In this document: in pieces, positions 1 through 8,457 of the stretch
How the letters are laid out: the number at the start of each line of letters is the position of its first letter
Numbering within the stretch: the first letter of the stretch is position 1
From: JAAYZK01 sp964535025
GTDB lineage: Bacteria > Planctomycetota > Phycisphaerae > SM23-33 > FEN-1343
Reading direction: 5' to 3'
DNA: 35,797 bases
NCBI GenBank assembly: GCA_964535025.1
Contig: CAZHRW010000041.1
Location: forward strand, 1 to 35,797
The notes under the pieces: generated by a model
Seen by the model: the letters and a program-made list of their open reading frames with translations, nothing else
Databases searched by the model: none
What the model was told of the DNA's origin: nothing
Made by a program: the position numbers and the translations under genes

Positions 1-1710
1 GCGACGGCGGAGGTCGATGGCGATGCGGGTGGCGGCGGCGTGCTTGACGGCGTTGGCGACGGCCTCCTGGGCAATACGATAGAGGTTCACGCACACCCCG
101 GCATCGTCGAGGGCCAGCGCGTCGTCGTGCCAGCACTCGACGGCCAGGCCGCTGCGCAGCTCGGTGGTGCGGGCGAGTTCGGTAAGGCTGGCGCCGAGGC
201 CGCCGTAGTCGAGGCTGACCGGGTCCAGGCCGTGCGAGAGGGCGCGGACCTCGGCGACGGCGTCCTTGGCGACGGCGATGATCTGCTCGGCGGGGCGTCG
301 GAGCTCGGGGGCGGTGCCGTCGAGGCCGCGAGCGAGGGATTCGGCGAAGAAGGTCAGGCCGGAGAGCTTCTGGCCGAGCGAATCGTGGAGGTCGCGGCCG
401 ATGATGCGTCGCTCGGCCTCGCCGGCTTCGAGGACGCGTTTTTCGAGGTCGCGCCGGTCGGTGATGTCCATGCCGAGCACGAGGACGACGGACTGGCCGT
501 CGACGTCGCTGAAGGGGTAGCCCCAGACCTGGTAGGTGCGACCGTCGTCGCTGGTCCACTCCCAGGTGCTGGTGCGTTGGGTGTGGAGGATCCACTGCTG
601 GGGGCAGCGGTTGCAGGGGCCGCGGCGGCCGAGCTGGATGTCGTAGCAGGGGCGGTCGCCGGGCTCGCCGAACAGGTCGAGGAAGCGGTCGTTGGCGAAG
701 CGGACGCGGAAGTCGGCGTCGACGAGGGCGACGTAGCCGGGCAGGAGGTTCAGCACGCTGAACAGCCGCTGCTCGCTGCGGCGAAGGCGCTGCTGGGCCT
801 CCTCGCGACGGGCCATCTCGTCCTCGAGCTCGCTGACGACGTCCTTGAGCTCGGCGGTGCGGTCCTCGACGCGCCGTTCGAGCGCGGCGGCGGACCGCCG
901 GAGGGCGTCGCGGCTGCGGGTGACCCGGCGGAAGAGGACGGCGTAGGGGTCGCGCAGGCCGGTGCCGATGATGGCCTTGTAGATGAGGTAGACCGAGCCG
1001 AGCTTGGCGAAGTGGCCGAGGTTGTTGAACAGGCCGTACGGGTTGCGACCGTAAAGGACGAAGCAGACCTCCGAAACCATGGTGGCGACGATGGAGCCGG
1101 CGAGGTAGGCCCAGGTGCGCCGGTCGAGGTCGTCGCGTTGGCGGCCGAGGGCGACCAGGGCGACGCCGAGCAGGCCGACGAAAACCATCTCGGTAATCTT
1201 CTTGAACGGCGTCAGGCCGTGCGCTTCGTCGAAGGCGACGGGGAAGCTGGGCCAGAAGAAGATGGCGGCGATGAGGGCGGCGAAGACGGCGGTGTAGACG
1301 GCGGCGAGGGCGCCGGCGTGGAGGCGTCGGCGGGCGAGGAGGCCGACCAGCAGCAGGGAGACGCACTCGACGGCGCGGCCGGCGAGCCACAGTTGGGTGG
1401 CGAGGTTGCCGCCGGGGTGGTGGGGGAACACGCCCATCCCGCGGAAGGCGAGGGTGTGGATGAGGTCGAGCAGGCCGACGAACAGATACGCGACGCCGAG
1501 CAGCAGGACGAAGGGTGCGGCGGCGATGCGCCGGGTGTTCCAGGCGATCATGAAGATGCCGAAGGCGACGGCGGCGCTGAAGACCTCGACGAGGGTGTGG
1601 AACAGCAGGTAGTTGTGGAGGCTGATGACGACGAGCAGGCCGGTGATGCCGGCGGCGATGAGCAGGCCGAACATGCCGTGCAGCCGGGGGTTGCTTTCGG
1701 AGAAGGGCAT
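1..1710 (-). CDS. MASE3-PAS-NarL-type sensor histidine kinase, C-terminus cut by window edge
   Basis: Membrane sensor kinase, partial: 570 codons from ATG at 1710 to the left edge with no stop. Reading the minus strand, the first ~235 residues form a multi-helix membrane region that matches MASE3 (HNYLLFHTLVEVFSAAVAFG near the start, then LDLIHTLAFRGMG and later PYGLFNNLGHFAKL). A short coiled stretch leads into a PAS domain (about residues 300-425) that contains a Cys pair, PCNRCP. The HisKA_3 dimerisation box follows, GRDLHDSLGQKLSGL, with the likely phospho-acceptor His442. The N box NLYRIAQEAVANAVKHA lies at the very edge, so the G1 and G2 ATP boxes are outside the window. Such kinases usually pair with a LuxR/NarL-type response regulator; none is visible here. 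The signal sensed is unknown. Confidence 0.9.
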   Translation of the reverse strand, partial: MPFSESNPRLHGMFGLLIAAGITGLLVVISLHNYLLFHTLVEVFSAAVAFGIFMIAWNTRRIAAAPFVLLLGVAYLFVGLLDLIHTLAFRGMGVFPHHPGGNLATQLWLAGRAVECVSLLLVGLLARRRLHAGALAAVYTAVFAALIAAIFFWPSFPVAFDEAHGLTPFKKITEMVFVGLLGVALVALGRQRDDLDRRTWAYLAGSIVATMVSEVCFVLYGRNPYGLFNNLGHFAKLGSVYLIYKAIIGTGLRDPYAVLFRRVTRSRDALRRSAAALERRVEDRTAELKDVVSELEDEMARREEAQQRLRRSEQRLFSVLNLLPGYVALVDADFRVRFANDRFLDLFGEPGDRPCYDIQLGRRGPCNRCPQQWILHTQRTSTWEWTSDDGRTYQVWGYPFSDVDGQSVVLVLGMDITDRRDLEKRVLEAGEAERRIIGRDLHDSLGQKLSGLTFFAESLARGLDGTAPELRRPAEQIIAVAKDAVAEVRALSHGLDPVSLDYGGLGASLTELARTTELRSGLAVECWHDDALALDDAGVCVNLYRIAQEAVANAVKHAAATRIAIDLRRR

Positions 1711-1899
1711 GGTGGTGTTCCCGCGGCGGATGTCGTGCTCGTGCGCGGCCGCGTCGGACGGCGTGGCGGCGGCGCGAGGTTTGGGGCGTTGGCCCCGGCG
1801 TCGGTCCTGGTTTTGGGCTCGGCAACGTAGGTTACACATTACAGATAGGTCCCGAGTCGGTCGTTCGGCGCCGCGTGGTCGGCGGCGCTGTCAGGGTGC

Positions 1900-1927
1900 A
1901 TGATACCAGCAGGCGGCGCGGGGTCAA
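1900..1927 (-). promoter_or_regulatory. Predicted sigma70-type promoter of the MASE3 kinase
   Basis: On the minus strand TTGACC (1922-1927) and TATCAT (1900-1905) are separated by 16 bases. The leader to the ATG at 1710 would be about 180 nt. An 8-bp perfect palindrome, ccctaggg at 1985-1992, lies about 60 bp upstream of the -35 and could be an activator site. The rest of 1711-2038 shows no gene. Confidence 0.55.
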
Positions 1928-1984
1928 ATAGGGGCACGGGCGATTTGGCGCGTGGCGGGACGCCGTAGGGCGCGTGGGGGATTT

Positions 1985-1992
1985 CCCTAGGG
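1985..1992. promoter_or_regulatory. Short palindrome upstream of kinase promoter
   Basis: Perfect 8-bp palindrome ccctaggg upstream of the predicted kinase promoter in an otherwise gene-free stretch. It may be a binding site for the partner response regulator. That role is inference only; an 8-bp palindrome can occur by chance in GC-rich DNA. Confidence 0.25.
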
Positions 1993-2038
1993 GTTCACCC
2001 TTCGATGAGCTGGGGAATTACTGACGGACCCAAGGGCT

Positions 2039-2057
2039 GCCGCCCTCCCGCGGCGGC
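2039..2057 (-). terminator. GC-rich hairpin after the PEGA lipoprotein gene
   Basis: gccgcc (2039-2044) pairs perfectly with ggcggc (2052-2057) around a 7-nt loop, just past the stop codon of the lipoprotein gene on the minus strand. No T-tract follows, so it may stabilise the 3' end or terminate weakly. Confidence 0.4.
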
Positions 2058-2067
2058 GGCGGCGCGG

Positions 2068-2697
2068 CTAGTGCCCCGCCTCCGGCTTCGGCGTCGGGGC
2101 CGCCTTGACGGTGTGCGAGCGGCCGCGTTTGAGCGTAACGGTTCGCGTGGCCGGTGCGTGGTCGGGGCGGGTGAGGCGGAGGGTGTAGGTGCCTTCGACG
2201 AGGCTGGAGATATAGCGGACGCCGTCGGCGTCGGTCTTGCCCAGGGGGATGGTCCGGCCCTGGTCGTCGACGGCCTCGATCGCCACGCCGGGATCGCTGC
2301 GGACGATGAGCTCGGCGAGGACCGGCGTCAGCCGTCCGGCGAAGGTGGTGGTGTCGCGGTCGAAGGTGACGCGATCGATGAACGGCCCGTAGCCATCCTT
2401 GAACGCCTCGATGGTGTAGACGCCCGGCGCCAGGGCCACCGTGAGCGGCTCGTCGTCGCTGTTGTACTCGCCAACGACGGCCCCCTGGCGCGACAGGACA
2501 ATCGTCGCATCGGGCGGGTGGATCGACAGCGTGCACGCGACCGCCTCGGCCTCGTCGGCGGACGCACCGTCCGCCGGCTCGGTAGGCAGGGTCGCCGGAG
2601 GTCGCGGCCGGGCCGCCGTGCCGTCGTCGTCCGACCCGCACCCCGCCAGCGCCACCCACAGTCCCGCTGCCGCCACCAAGGCCAGTCGAGCCGCCAT
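2068..2697 (-). CDS. PEGA-domain lipoprotein
   Basis: Exported lipoprotein of 209 residues. The start at 2697 is chosen because AGGAGAG lies 7 nt upstream and the protein then opens with a signal peptide, MAARLALVAAAGLWVALAG, ending in a lipobox (LAGC) with the lipidated Cys at residue 20. After a Pro/Ala-rich linker come beta-rich segments of PEGA type, with typical phrases such as LAPGVYTIEAFKDGY and VEGTYTLRLTRPDHAPATR. PEGA domains are found on surface proteins of planctomycetes and other bacteria; their ligands are mostly unknown. It lies 138 nt downstream of the ABC permease but has its own promoter-like sequence, so it is probably not an obligate part of that operon. Confidence 0.8.
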   Translation of the reverse strand: MAARLALVAAAGLWVALAGCGSDDDGTAARPRPPATLPTEPADGASADEAEAVACTLSIHPPDATIVLSRQGAVVGEYNSDDEPLTVALAPGVYTIEAFKDGYGPFIDRVTFDRDTTTFAGRLTPVLAELIVRSDPGVAIEAVDDQGRTIPLGKTDADGVRYISSLVEGTYTLRLTRPDHAPATRTVTLKRGRSHTVKAAPTPKPEAGH

Positions 2698-2778
2698 CCG
2701 ATCTCTCCTTTCGCCCCGGCGCGCGATTCCGGGACGACCTCTCACGCGCCGCCGCAGGGCCGGTTCGGGCCCATGGGC

Positions 2779-2807
2779 ACGTTACCGCAATGGCACCGTC
2801 GAGGCAA
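2779..2807 (-). promoter_or_regulatory. Predicted promoter of the PEGA lipoprotein gene
   Basis: Minus-strand TTGCCT (2802-2807) and TAACGT (2779-2784) with 17-base spacing lie between the permease stop and the lipoprotein start. The leader would be about 75 nt. The match is moderate. Confidence 0.4.
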
Positions 2808-2835
2808 GCCGGATCGGTGGTGCGCGCCCGGGCGT

Positions 2836-3569
2836 TCAGGCGATCCACTTGCGGCGGATGTTCCGCAGGCTGACCGCGAACAGAACCACGCAGAACGCCG
2901 TCAGCGCGCCGAAGTCCAGTGCGAATGGCATGTGGTCGGCGCGGCGAATCGCGGCGTGCAGCACGTCGACGCCGTAGGTCAACGGAAGAACGTAACTGAG
3001 CGGCCGCAGCCAGACGGGCAGTTGCTCGATGGGGAAGAACAGGCCGCACAGGAAGATCATCGGGAACCGGAAGAAATTCGAGAACGTCTGGGCCTCGAAC
3101 ACCTCCTTGACCGAGACCGCGATGAACAGCCCGAGGAAGGTCGAGCTGATGGCGATCAGGACCACGACGGGGACGACCAGCGCCCACTGGACGCCCGACA
3201 GGTCGGTCATCAACGACGCGAAGGCCAGCGGCACGAACGCGTTGAGGGTGCCGAAGAGGATCGCGCCGGAGGTCTTGGCCCCCATGAGCAGCTTCAGCGA
3301 GAGGGGCGCCAGCAGGAGCCGCTCGAACGACCGGCCCTTCTTCTCGAAGGTGACGGTGACCGACAGGACGCTGGTCGTCCCGAACAGGATGCTCAACGCC
3401 ACCAGGCCCGGCAGCAGGTCCGGCAGGCTCTCGACGCCCAGGCCGGACCGGATGAAAAACATGGCGATCCAGACCAGCGGAAACAGCAGCCCCCAACTGA
3501 TATTGGGCGGCTTGAGGTAATAGGTCCGCATATCCTTGCGGAGGATATTCCAGAACGCGATCCACGCGG

Positions 3570-3573
<4 letters not shown>
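2836..3573 (-). CDS. ABC-2 type transporter permease
   Basis: Integral membrane subunit (245 residues) of an ABC-2 family exporter of the DrrB/NodJ kind. It begins MTAWIAFWNILRKDMRTYYL, and about six hydrophobic segments follow, including SWGLLFPLVWIAMFFIRSG and FFRFPMIFLCGLFFPIEQLP. The second is the typical C-terminal 'FPMIFLCGLFFP' loop-helix of this family. The ATG at 3573 overlaps the stop of the ATPase gene by 4 bp (ATGA), which indicates translational coupling. It is the last gene of the five-gene ArsR operon. With the neighbouring ATPase it should form a dimer-of-dimers exporter in the cytoplasmic membrane. The substrate is unknown; the family includes drug, polysaccharide and small-molecule exporters. 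Confidence 0.88.
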
Positions 3574-4557
<984 letters not shown>

Positions 4558-4568
<11 letters not shown>

Positions 4569-5199
4569 TCACCGTCTCCTTCGTAAACAGCAGCCAGACG
4601 CCGATGCCCGTATTCGGATCGTCGGCGGTCAGGCCGCCTTCTCCAGTGACCTCGAACGACGGCAGGCCCGCTTCGATGGCCAGGCGACGGAACGTCCGGG
4701 GGCTCCGCGCCTCCGCGAACGCTCTGGCTTGCTCGGGGCTCCTGGCGGATCCCCTCCGACGGCGGATGAACGCTTGCCTGGCCCACTGCGGATAGCCGCG
4801 GCCCAGGCCGCCGCCGATCATCGCCCGGCCGCCGGGCCGCAGGATGCGGCAGACCTCCCGCAGCCCTCGGGCGCGGTCCCGCCAGAAATAGAACGAGCCG
4901 CGGCTGACCACCACGTCCACCGATTGGTCCGGCAGGGGCATCGCCTCGGCCGAGCCGACGACCGCCACCGTACGCGAAGCGAGACCCCGCCGACGTGCGG
5001 CATCCAGAGCGCGGCACAGGGCATCGGCATTCGGGTCCATCAGCACCATCGTAGCTCGGGCGATCTTCTCCAGCAGCGCCAGGCCAAGATCGCCCGGGCC
5101 GGTGCCCAGATCGACCCAGACGCGGTCATCCTGATCGCCACAGAACGCGATCACGTCCTCTGCGACGGTGAGATAATGGTCCGGCAGCGTGTCCGTCAT
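4558..5199 (-). CDS. Class I SAM-dependent methyltransferase
   Basis: Methyltransferase of 213 residues. The SAM-binding motif I, WVDLGTGPGDLGLALL, is at about residues 28-43, the acidic motif II region reads VLMDPNADALCRAL, and later motifs include DVVVSRGSFYFW and REVCRILRPGGRAMIGGGLG. The last, with a Gly-rich 'IGGGLG' after the usual 'LRPGG', is distinctive. The ATG at 5199 is preferred over an in-frame ATG at 5214 because it overlaps the preceding stop as ATGA, matching the style of the operon. It lacks the Cys set of arsenite methyltransferase ArsM, so arsenic methylation is not supported despite the ArsR regulator. The substrate is unknown; context suggests a compound that is modified and then exported, or a modification linked to the Cys/His protein. 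Confidence 0.85.
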
Positions 5200-5438
5200 T
5201 GATCGCTCTCGCACGGGTGGCTCCGGCTATCACCATGGCACCGGCGAACCTGCTCCGGTGAGCAGTCGCCCGGGGCGCCCTTGAGTCGTTCGGGATGCTG
5301 GCAGTTCGTCGTCGTCGCGCAGGGGTGCACGCCCGCGTCTCCGTGACAATCCCGGATCTGCTCCGGCGAGCAGTCGGCGGGCCTGCCCTTCAAGCGCTGC
5401 GGCTTTCGGCAACCTTGTTCTTGTTCGCTGCAGGACAT
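5196..5438 (-). CDS. Small Cys/His protein with two 36-residue repeats
   Basis: Cytosolic-looking protein of 80 residues built of two tandem repeats. Each follows C-x2-P-x-RLKG-x-P-x-DCSPEQ, then R-x-CHGD-x3-HPC. Equivalent residues sit exactly 36 apart: Cys10/46, Cys23/59, Cys31/67, His32/68, His38/74 and Cys40/76, plus Cys3. This regular Cys/His spacing suggests metal or cofactor binding, but no named domain is recognised. I recall similar single motifs beside ArsR-type regulators in other anaerobes, without a known function. The ATG at 5438 has AGGAG about 8 nt upstream. It starts inside the end of the ArsR gene (49-nt overlap, different frame) and its TGA overlaps the methyltransferase ATG by 4 bp. 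Strong repeat conservation in a second frame argues that it is real. Confidence 0.82.
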   Translation of the reverse strand: MSCSEQEQGCRKPQRLKGRPADCSPEQIRDCHGDAGVHPCATTTNCQHPERLKGAPGDCSPEQVRRCHGDSRSHPCESDQ

Positions 5439-5761
5439 CCCGATGCTCCTTTCGTGATCGGCCGGGCCCCGTGCGCCGGGTCCAGCAGAGTGTCGATCTC
5501 CGCCCGCCACGCGGCGAGGGTGTCGGCGTTGAGACGGTAGTGAATGAAATAGCCGTGTCGGTCGTCGATGACGAGCCCGGCATCGCGCATGATCCGCAGG
5601 TGCTGCGAGACCGCTCCCTGGGTCACGCCCAGCCGTGCCGCCAGGGCGTTGACGCACAGCGGCCGCGCCTTCAGCAGTAGGACGATCCGCACGCGGGTCT
5701 CGACGGACAGCACCTTCAGCAGCCGTGCCAGATCCTTCGCGTGCTGTTTTGATTTAGTCAT
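5390..5761 (-). CDS. ArsR/SmtB-family transcriptional regulator
   Basis: DNA-binding repressor of 123 residues that most likely controls the operon it heads. The winged-helix core reads LARLLKVLSVETRVRIVLLL, then LGVTQGAVSQHLRIMRDAGL (recognition helix) and a wing ending HGYFIHYRL. The start ATG at 5761 is chosen because upstream in-frame codons give a basic, unlike-family extension and because the predicted transcript begins at or next to this codon. No Shine-Dalgarno is present. The classical ELCVCDL arsenic site is absent: the matching position has a single Cys (RPLCVNAL). A C-terminal tail with one more Cys overlaps the next gene. The inducer cannot be read from the sequence. Neighbours suggest that it senses whatever the Cys/His protein, methyltransferase and exporter deal with. 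Confidence 0.88.
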   Translation of the reverse strand: MTKSKQHAKDLARLLKVLSVETRVRIVLLLKARPLCVNALAARLGVTQGAVSQHLRIMRDAGLVIDDRHGYFIHYRLNADTLAAWRAEIDTLLDPAHGARPITKGASGCPAANKNKVAESRSA

Positions 5762-5797
5762 TGGTAATACGCTAATGAGCCGGTGCCGCCGCGTCAA
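5759..5797 (-). promoter_or_regulatory. Predicted leaderless promoter and overlapping ArsR operator
   Basis: On the minus strand TTGACG (5792-5797) and TAGCGT (5769-5774) are spaced by 17 bases. Transcription would start within a few bases of the arsR ATG at 5761, giving a leaderless mRNA, which fits the missing Shine-Dalgarno. An imperfect inverted repeat, CATTGG-N7-CTAATG on the plus strand at 5759-5777, covers the -10, the start point and the start codon. It is the only AT-rich patch nearby and is a fitting place for autorepression. Confidence 0.5.
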
Positions 5798-5852
5798 CCC
5801 CCAATGTTGCCGCCGCGCCCGCGATTGCGGGCCCGCGGCGTCATGATTTCCG

Positions 5853-5880
5853 TTGACGGCAGCGCCGCCAGTGGTATAAT
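5853..5880 (+). promoter_or_regulatory. Strong sigma70-type promoter for the first dockerin-repeat gene
   Basis: TTGACG (5853-5858) and a perfect TATAAT (5875-5880) with 16-base spacing. The leader to the ATG at 6036 would be about 150 nt. The promoter lies back to back with that of the ArsR operon. Confidence 0.7.
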
Positions 5881-6035
5881 CCGTTGTGAATGCGCACGTT
5901 GTCGCCGAACGGCGTGCAGTGCCCGCCCGGGTCGTTGCGTTGCGGCCAAATCTGTTCCGTGGCGGTTTTTTCGAATCGTTTCCTTGCGGTGTGTTTCATC
6001 TTGCTTTCAGGGTTCCTGACTGAGGAGGTTCGGAC

Positions 6036-6965
6036 ATGAAACGGCTTTCCCTGCTGGTCATCGTGGTGCTGTCGGCGTCGGTGGCGTCGGCGGCGGTGCT
6101 CGAGGATTTCGATGGCGCCTATACCGGGCCCGGGGCGCTGGTGACCGATCCGGCCGATCCCACCAACACGGTGCTGCACCTGGCCGAGGTGGACGGGACG
6201 AACAACGCCGAGGTGTACCAGATCGCCGTGCCCGACACGGCGGGTGTATTCAGCGTGAGGATCTACGACTTCGGCGCCAACGACGAGAAGGTGGACTCCC
6301 GCTACGGCCCGCGCTGGGGGTTCACCGGCAACGGAGCCCTGCCGGCGACCGTCATGACGTTGATGTACAAAAGCTGGCTGAGCGGCTACAAGGGTTACGT
6401 GGCCAACGAGAACACCGGCACGGTGATGACGAGCCCCACCGACCCGATCTACTCGGTCTACTGGGCGATCGGCACCGTCGGCCGTTACGTCAAGGCCCTC
6501 GACGACCTCGCCACGCCCGATGTGGACGAAGCCCAGGGCGCGTGGTCCACGTGGACCTTCGAGGTGGCCACCGACGGGACGATCACCGTCACCGCCGAGG
6601 CCGAGGACCTCGTGGATCCCAACGGCGGCTACCAGTCCGGCCCGGTCTCGCACTCGGGCGACCTGCGCCCGGTCGGCACGATCGAGACCTTCTTCGTCTC
6701 GGCCGGCACGAACGACGCCGAGCCCGTCGGCTACCTGAAGTTCGTGGGCTTGCTGATCGACGATGTGAGCTTCACGGCGGCCGGTCCCGTCTGCAATCCC
6801 GGCGATGCTGACGGCGACGGCGACGTCGACCTCGACGACTTCGCCACCCTGAAGCGCAACTTCGGCACCAGCGAAGGCGCCGACTGCTCCATGGGCGATT
6901 TCGACGGCGACGGCGACGTCGACCTCGACGACTTCGCCCTGCTGAAGACCAACTTCGGTACGTGA
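6036..6965 (+). CDS. Secreted protein with C-terminal dockerin-type repeat pair (1)
   Basis: Exported protein of 309 residues. A GGAGG lies about 7 nt before the ATG. Residues 1-19 are a signal peptide (MKRLSLLVIVVLSASVASA). Residues ~20-250 are a beta-rich, Asp/Gly-containing domain beginning LEDFDGAYTGPGAL that looks like a lectin/jelly-roll type fold but is not assigned. The last ~55 residues are two EF-hand-like dockerin type I repeats (GDADGDGDVDLDDFATLK and GDFDGDGDVDLDDFALLK), each followed by an N-F-G-T turn, likely Ca2+-binding. There is no PEP-CTERM tail. In planctomycetes such repeats end many secreted proteins; cohesin partners are usually not known. The DNA of the repeat pair is about 90% identical to that of the next gene. 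Confidence 0.85.
   Translation: MKRLSLLVIVVLSASVASAAVLEDFDGAYTGPGALVTDPADPTNTVLHLAEVDGTNNAEVYQIAVPDTAGVFSVRIYDFGANDEKVDSRYGPRWGFTGNGALPATVMTLMYKSWLSGYKGYVANENTGTVMTSPTDPIYSVYWAIGTVGRYVKALDDLATPDVDEAQGAWSTWTFEVATDGTITVTAEAEDLVDPNGGYQSGPVSHSGDLRPVGTIETFFVSAGTNDAEPVGYLKFVGLLIDDVSFTAAGPVCNPGDADGDGDVDLDDFATLKRNFGTSEGADCSMGDFDGDGDVDLDDFALLKTNFGT
6786..6962 (+). repeat. Dockerin cassette repeat, copy 1 (copy 2 at 8192-8368)
   Basis: A 177-bp segment encoding the dockerin pair aligns without gaps to 8192-8368, offset by 1406 bp, with about 15 differences by hand count. Many of the differences are silent. The upstream domains of the two genes are dissimilar, so only the C-terminal cassette is shared. 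Confidence 0.8.
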
Positions 6966-7076
6966 GTTGAGAGGCGAGCCCTGACCAGACGCCGACGGGC
7001 GACCCCCAACGACAGGCATGGCGCCGACGGCGGGACCAACGTGGGTTCGCCCTTCGTGGGGCGCCGCGCGGAGAGT

Positions 7077-7140
7077 CACTTGCAGGTTTACGAACTTGTG
7101 ATATAATCCACTTGCAGGTTTACGAACTTGTGATATAATC
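7077..7140 (+). repeat. Exact tandem duplication of a 32-bp promoter
   Basis: Two identical 32-bp copies (7077-7108 and 7109-7140). Each holds TTGCAG, a 16-base spacer and TATAAT, so each is a complete sigma70-type promoter (-10 elements at 7102-7107 and 7134-7139). They drive the gene at 7325. The leader is about 180 nt and can form a stem between gcccagac (7150-7157) and gtctgggc (7206-7213). No further copies or spacers are present, so this is not a CRISPR array. Confidence 0.75.
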
Positions 7141-7324
7141 GGTTGTGTCGCCCAGACCCCCATCCTGTCACGGTTCATGCGGGCGGGGGGCGCTGTTGGC
7201 CTGCCGTCTGGGCCGGGGAGGGAGCCTGTTGGGCCCCGGCGGCGAGTCGGAGGTTGATCGCGACTGACAACTGGCTGATAAACCAGGTACTTTCCCAACT
7301 CGAACCGATGGAAGGGAGATGGAA

Positions 7325-8377
7325 ATGAGGCACAGTGCAGGACAGTTTTGTGTCGGTATCGTCGTGGCCCTGGCGTTGACCACACTGGCGGTCGCCCAGG
7401 CCGAGACGATCAAGCTGATCGAGGACTTCAACGATTACCCGCTGAATGAGACGATCCATGACAAGGGCGACTGGGAGATGTGGGAAGAGCCCATGTGGCA
7501 GGCCCAGCGGAACTCCAGCGCCCTCGGGGATCACGGCCACTCCTTGGTCGTCCAGAAGGGCGACAAGGTCGCCCTGGAACTGATCAACCGGGACACCGGC
7601 GGCGAACTGGACACCGTCTACACCGCCATGAACCTCGGGATCAACAACTACATCGAGGACACGGGCACCATCTACATCCGCTTCATGGCCAACCAGGACG
7701 GCGACACGCTGGTGGCCGTGAACAACTACCAGCCCGGGTGGGACTACGACGCATGGGAGACCGGCGATGCCGGCGCCCCCAGCTTCCAGGGGACCGCGAC
7801 CGGCGAGGGCGCCGGTTATGCCCACAACGCCATGCTGGTCGAACTGAGCGCCGAGGACTGGCGCTGCTACAACATCAGCGGTTATGAGCAGCATGCCCCG
7901 GCCAAGACGGCCGAGACCGTCTACGAGATGTGGATGCAGTTCGACCTGGCCGCCCAGGCCGCCCGGTTCTACCTCTGCGAGGACGGCGGCGATCCGGCCG
8001 TCGTGCTCACGTCCGCCCAAGGCGAGTGGTGGGGCTTCCGCGACAGCCAGGACTCGGTCGAGAACCTCAAGTTCTTCGCCGGCAATCACGACTATGAGAC
8101 GCAAGTCTACGTCGAGTCGATCGCCGTCAACACGACCGAGTACGTCACCGTCCGCCCGGACGGCTGGGAGGCGTGGACGCTCAGCGAGGAGCCCGTCTGC
8201 AACCCCGGTGATGCCGATGGCGACGGGGATGTCGACCTCGACGACTTCGCCATCCTCAAGGTCAACTTCGGCACCAGCGAAGGCGCCGACTGCTCCATGG
8301 GCGACTTCGACGGCGACGGGGACGTCGACCTCGACGATTTCGCCCTGCTGAAAACCAACTTCGGCACGACGTTCTGA
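7325..8377 (+). CDS. Secreted protein with C-terminal dockerin-type repeat pair (2)
   Basis: Exported protein of 350 residues. Of two in-frame ATGs (7319, 7325) the second is preferred because AAGGGAG (7312-7318) is then 6 nt upstream instead of touching the codon. A signal peptide (MRHSAGQFCVGIVVALALTT) precedes a ~270-residue beta-rich domain starting IKLIEDFNDYPLNETI, with many Trp/Tyr residues (GDWEMWEEPMWQAQ); it resembles concanavalin-like carbohydrate-binding folds but is unassigned. The end carries two dockerin-type repeats (GDADGDGDVDLDDFAILK and GDFDGDGDVDLDDFALLK). The body is unlike the previous gene, while the repeat cassette is nearly the same. No anchoring tail is present. A perfect long hairpin lies downstream. 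Confidence 0.87.
   Translation: MRHSAGQFCVGIVVALALTTLAVAQAETIKLIEDFNDYPLNETIHDKGDWEMWEEPMWQAQRNSSALGDHGHSLVVQKGDKVALELINRDTGGELDTVYTAMNLGINNYIEDTGTIYIRFMANQDGDTLVAVNNYQPGWDYDAWETGDAGAPSFQGTATGEGAGYAHNAMLVELSAEDWRCYNISGYEQHAPAKTAETVYEMWMQFDLAAQAARFYLCEDGGDPAVVLTSAQGEWWGFRDSQDSVENLKFFAGNHDYETQVYVESIAVNTTEYVTVRPDGWEAWTLSEEPVCNPGDADGDGDVDLDDFAILKVNFGTSEGADCSMGDFDGDGDVDLDDFALLKTNFGTTF
8192..8368 (+). repeat. Dockerin cassette repeat, copy 2 (copy 1 at 6786-6962)
   Basis: Second copy of the 177-bp segment that encodes the dockerin repeat pair, about 90% identical to copy 1 with no indels. The middle (linker between the two repeats) is identical over roughly 40 bp. Confidence 0.8.
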
Positions 8378-8457
8378 TCGACCGGAGGCGAGCGTTGAGA
8401 CATCAGGCCTGAGGCGCACGCCGCACCGGCGCCCGGGCCCCGATACCAGCACCGTCG

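Noticed and set aside
40..1830. Plus-strand ORF of 596 codons at the left end
   Set aside because: The minus strand reads as a MASE3-PAS-HisKA_3 kinase over the same bases; the plus translation is repetitive Glu/Gly/Ala/Val without motifs.
5390..5438. Apparent frameshift where arsR and the Cys/His gene overlap
   Set aside because: Each frame has its own good start and stop, a clear ribosome site precedes the second gene, and the operon overlaps at all other junctions, so true gene overlap fits better than a frameshifted fusion.
5887..6035. Riboswitch in the leaders of the dockerin-repeat genes
   Set aside because: Only short weak stems were found and no known aptamer signature; the leaders are noted but no riboswitch can be supported.
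7077..7140. Possible CRISPR array from the 32-bp repeats
   Set aside because: Only two copies, directly abutting with no spacer, each containing promoter elements; no cas genes are present.
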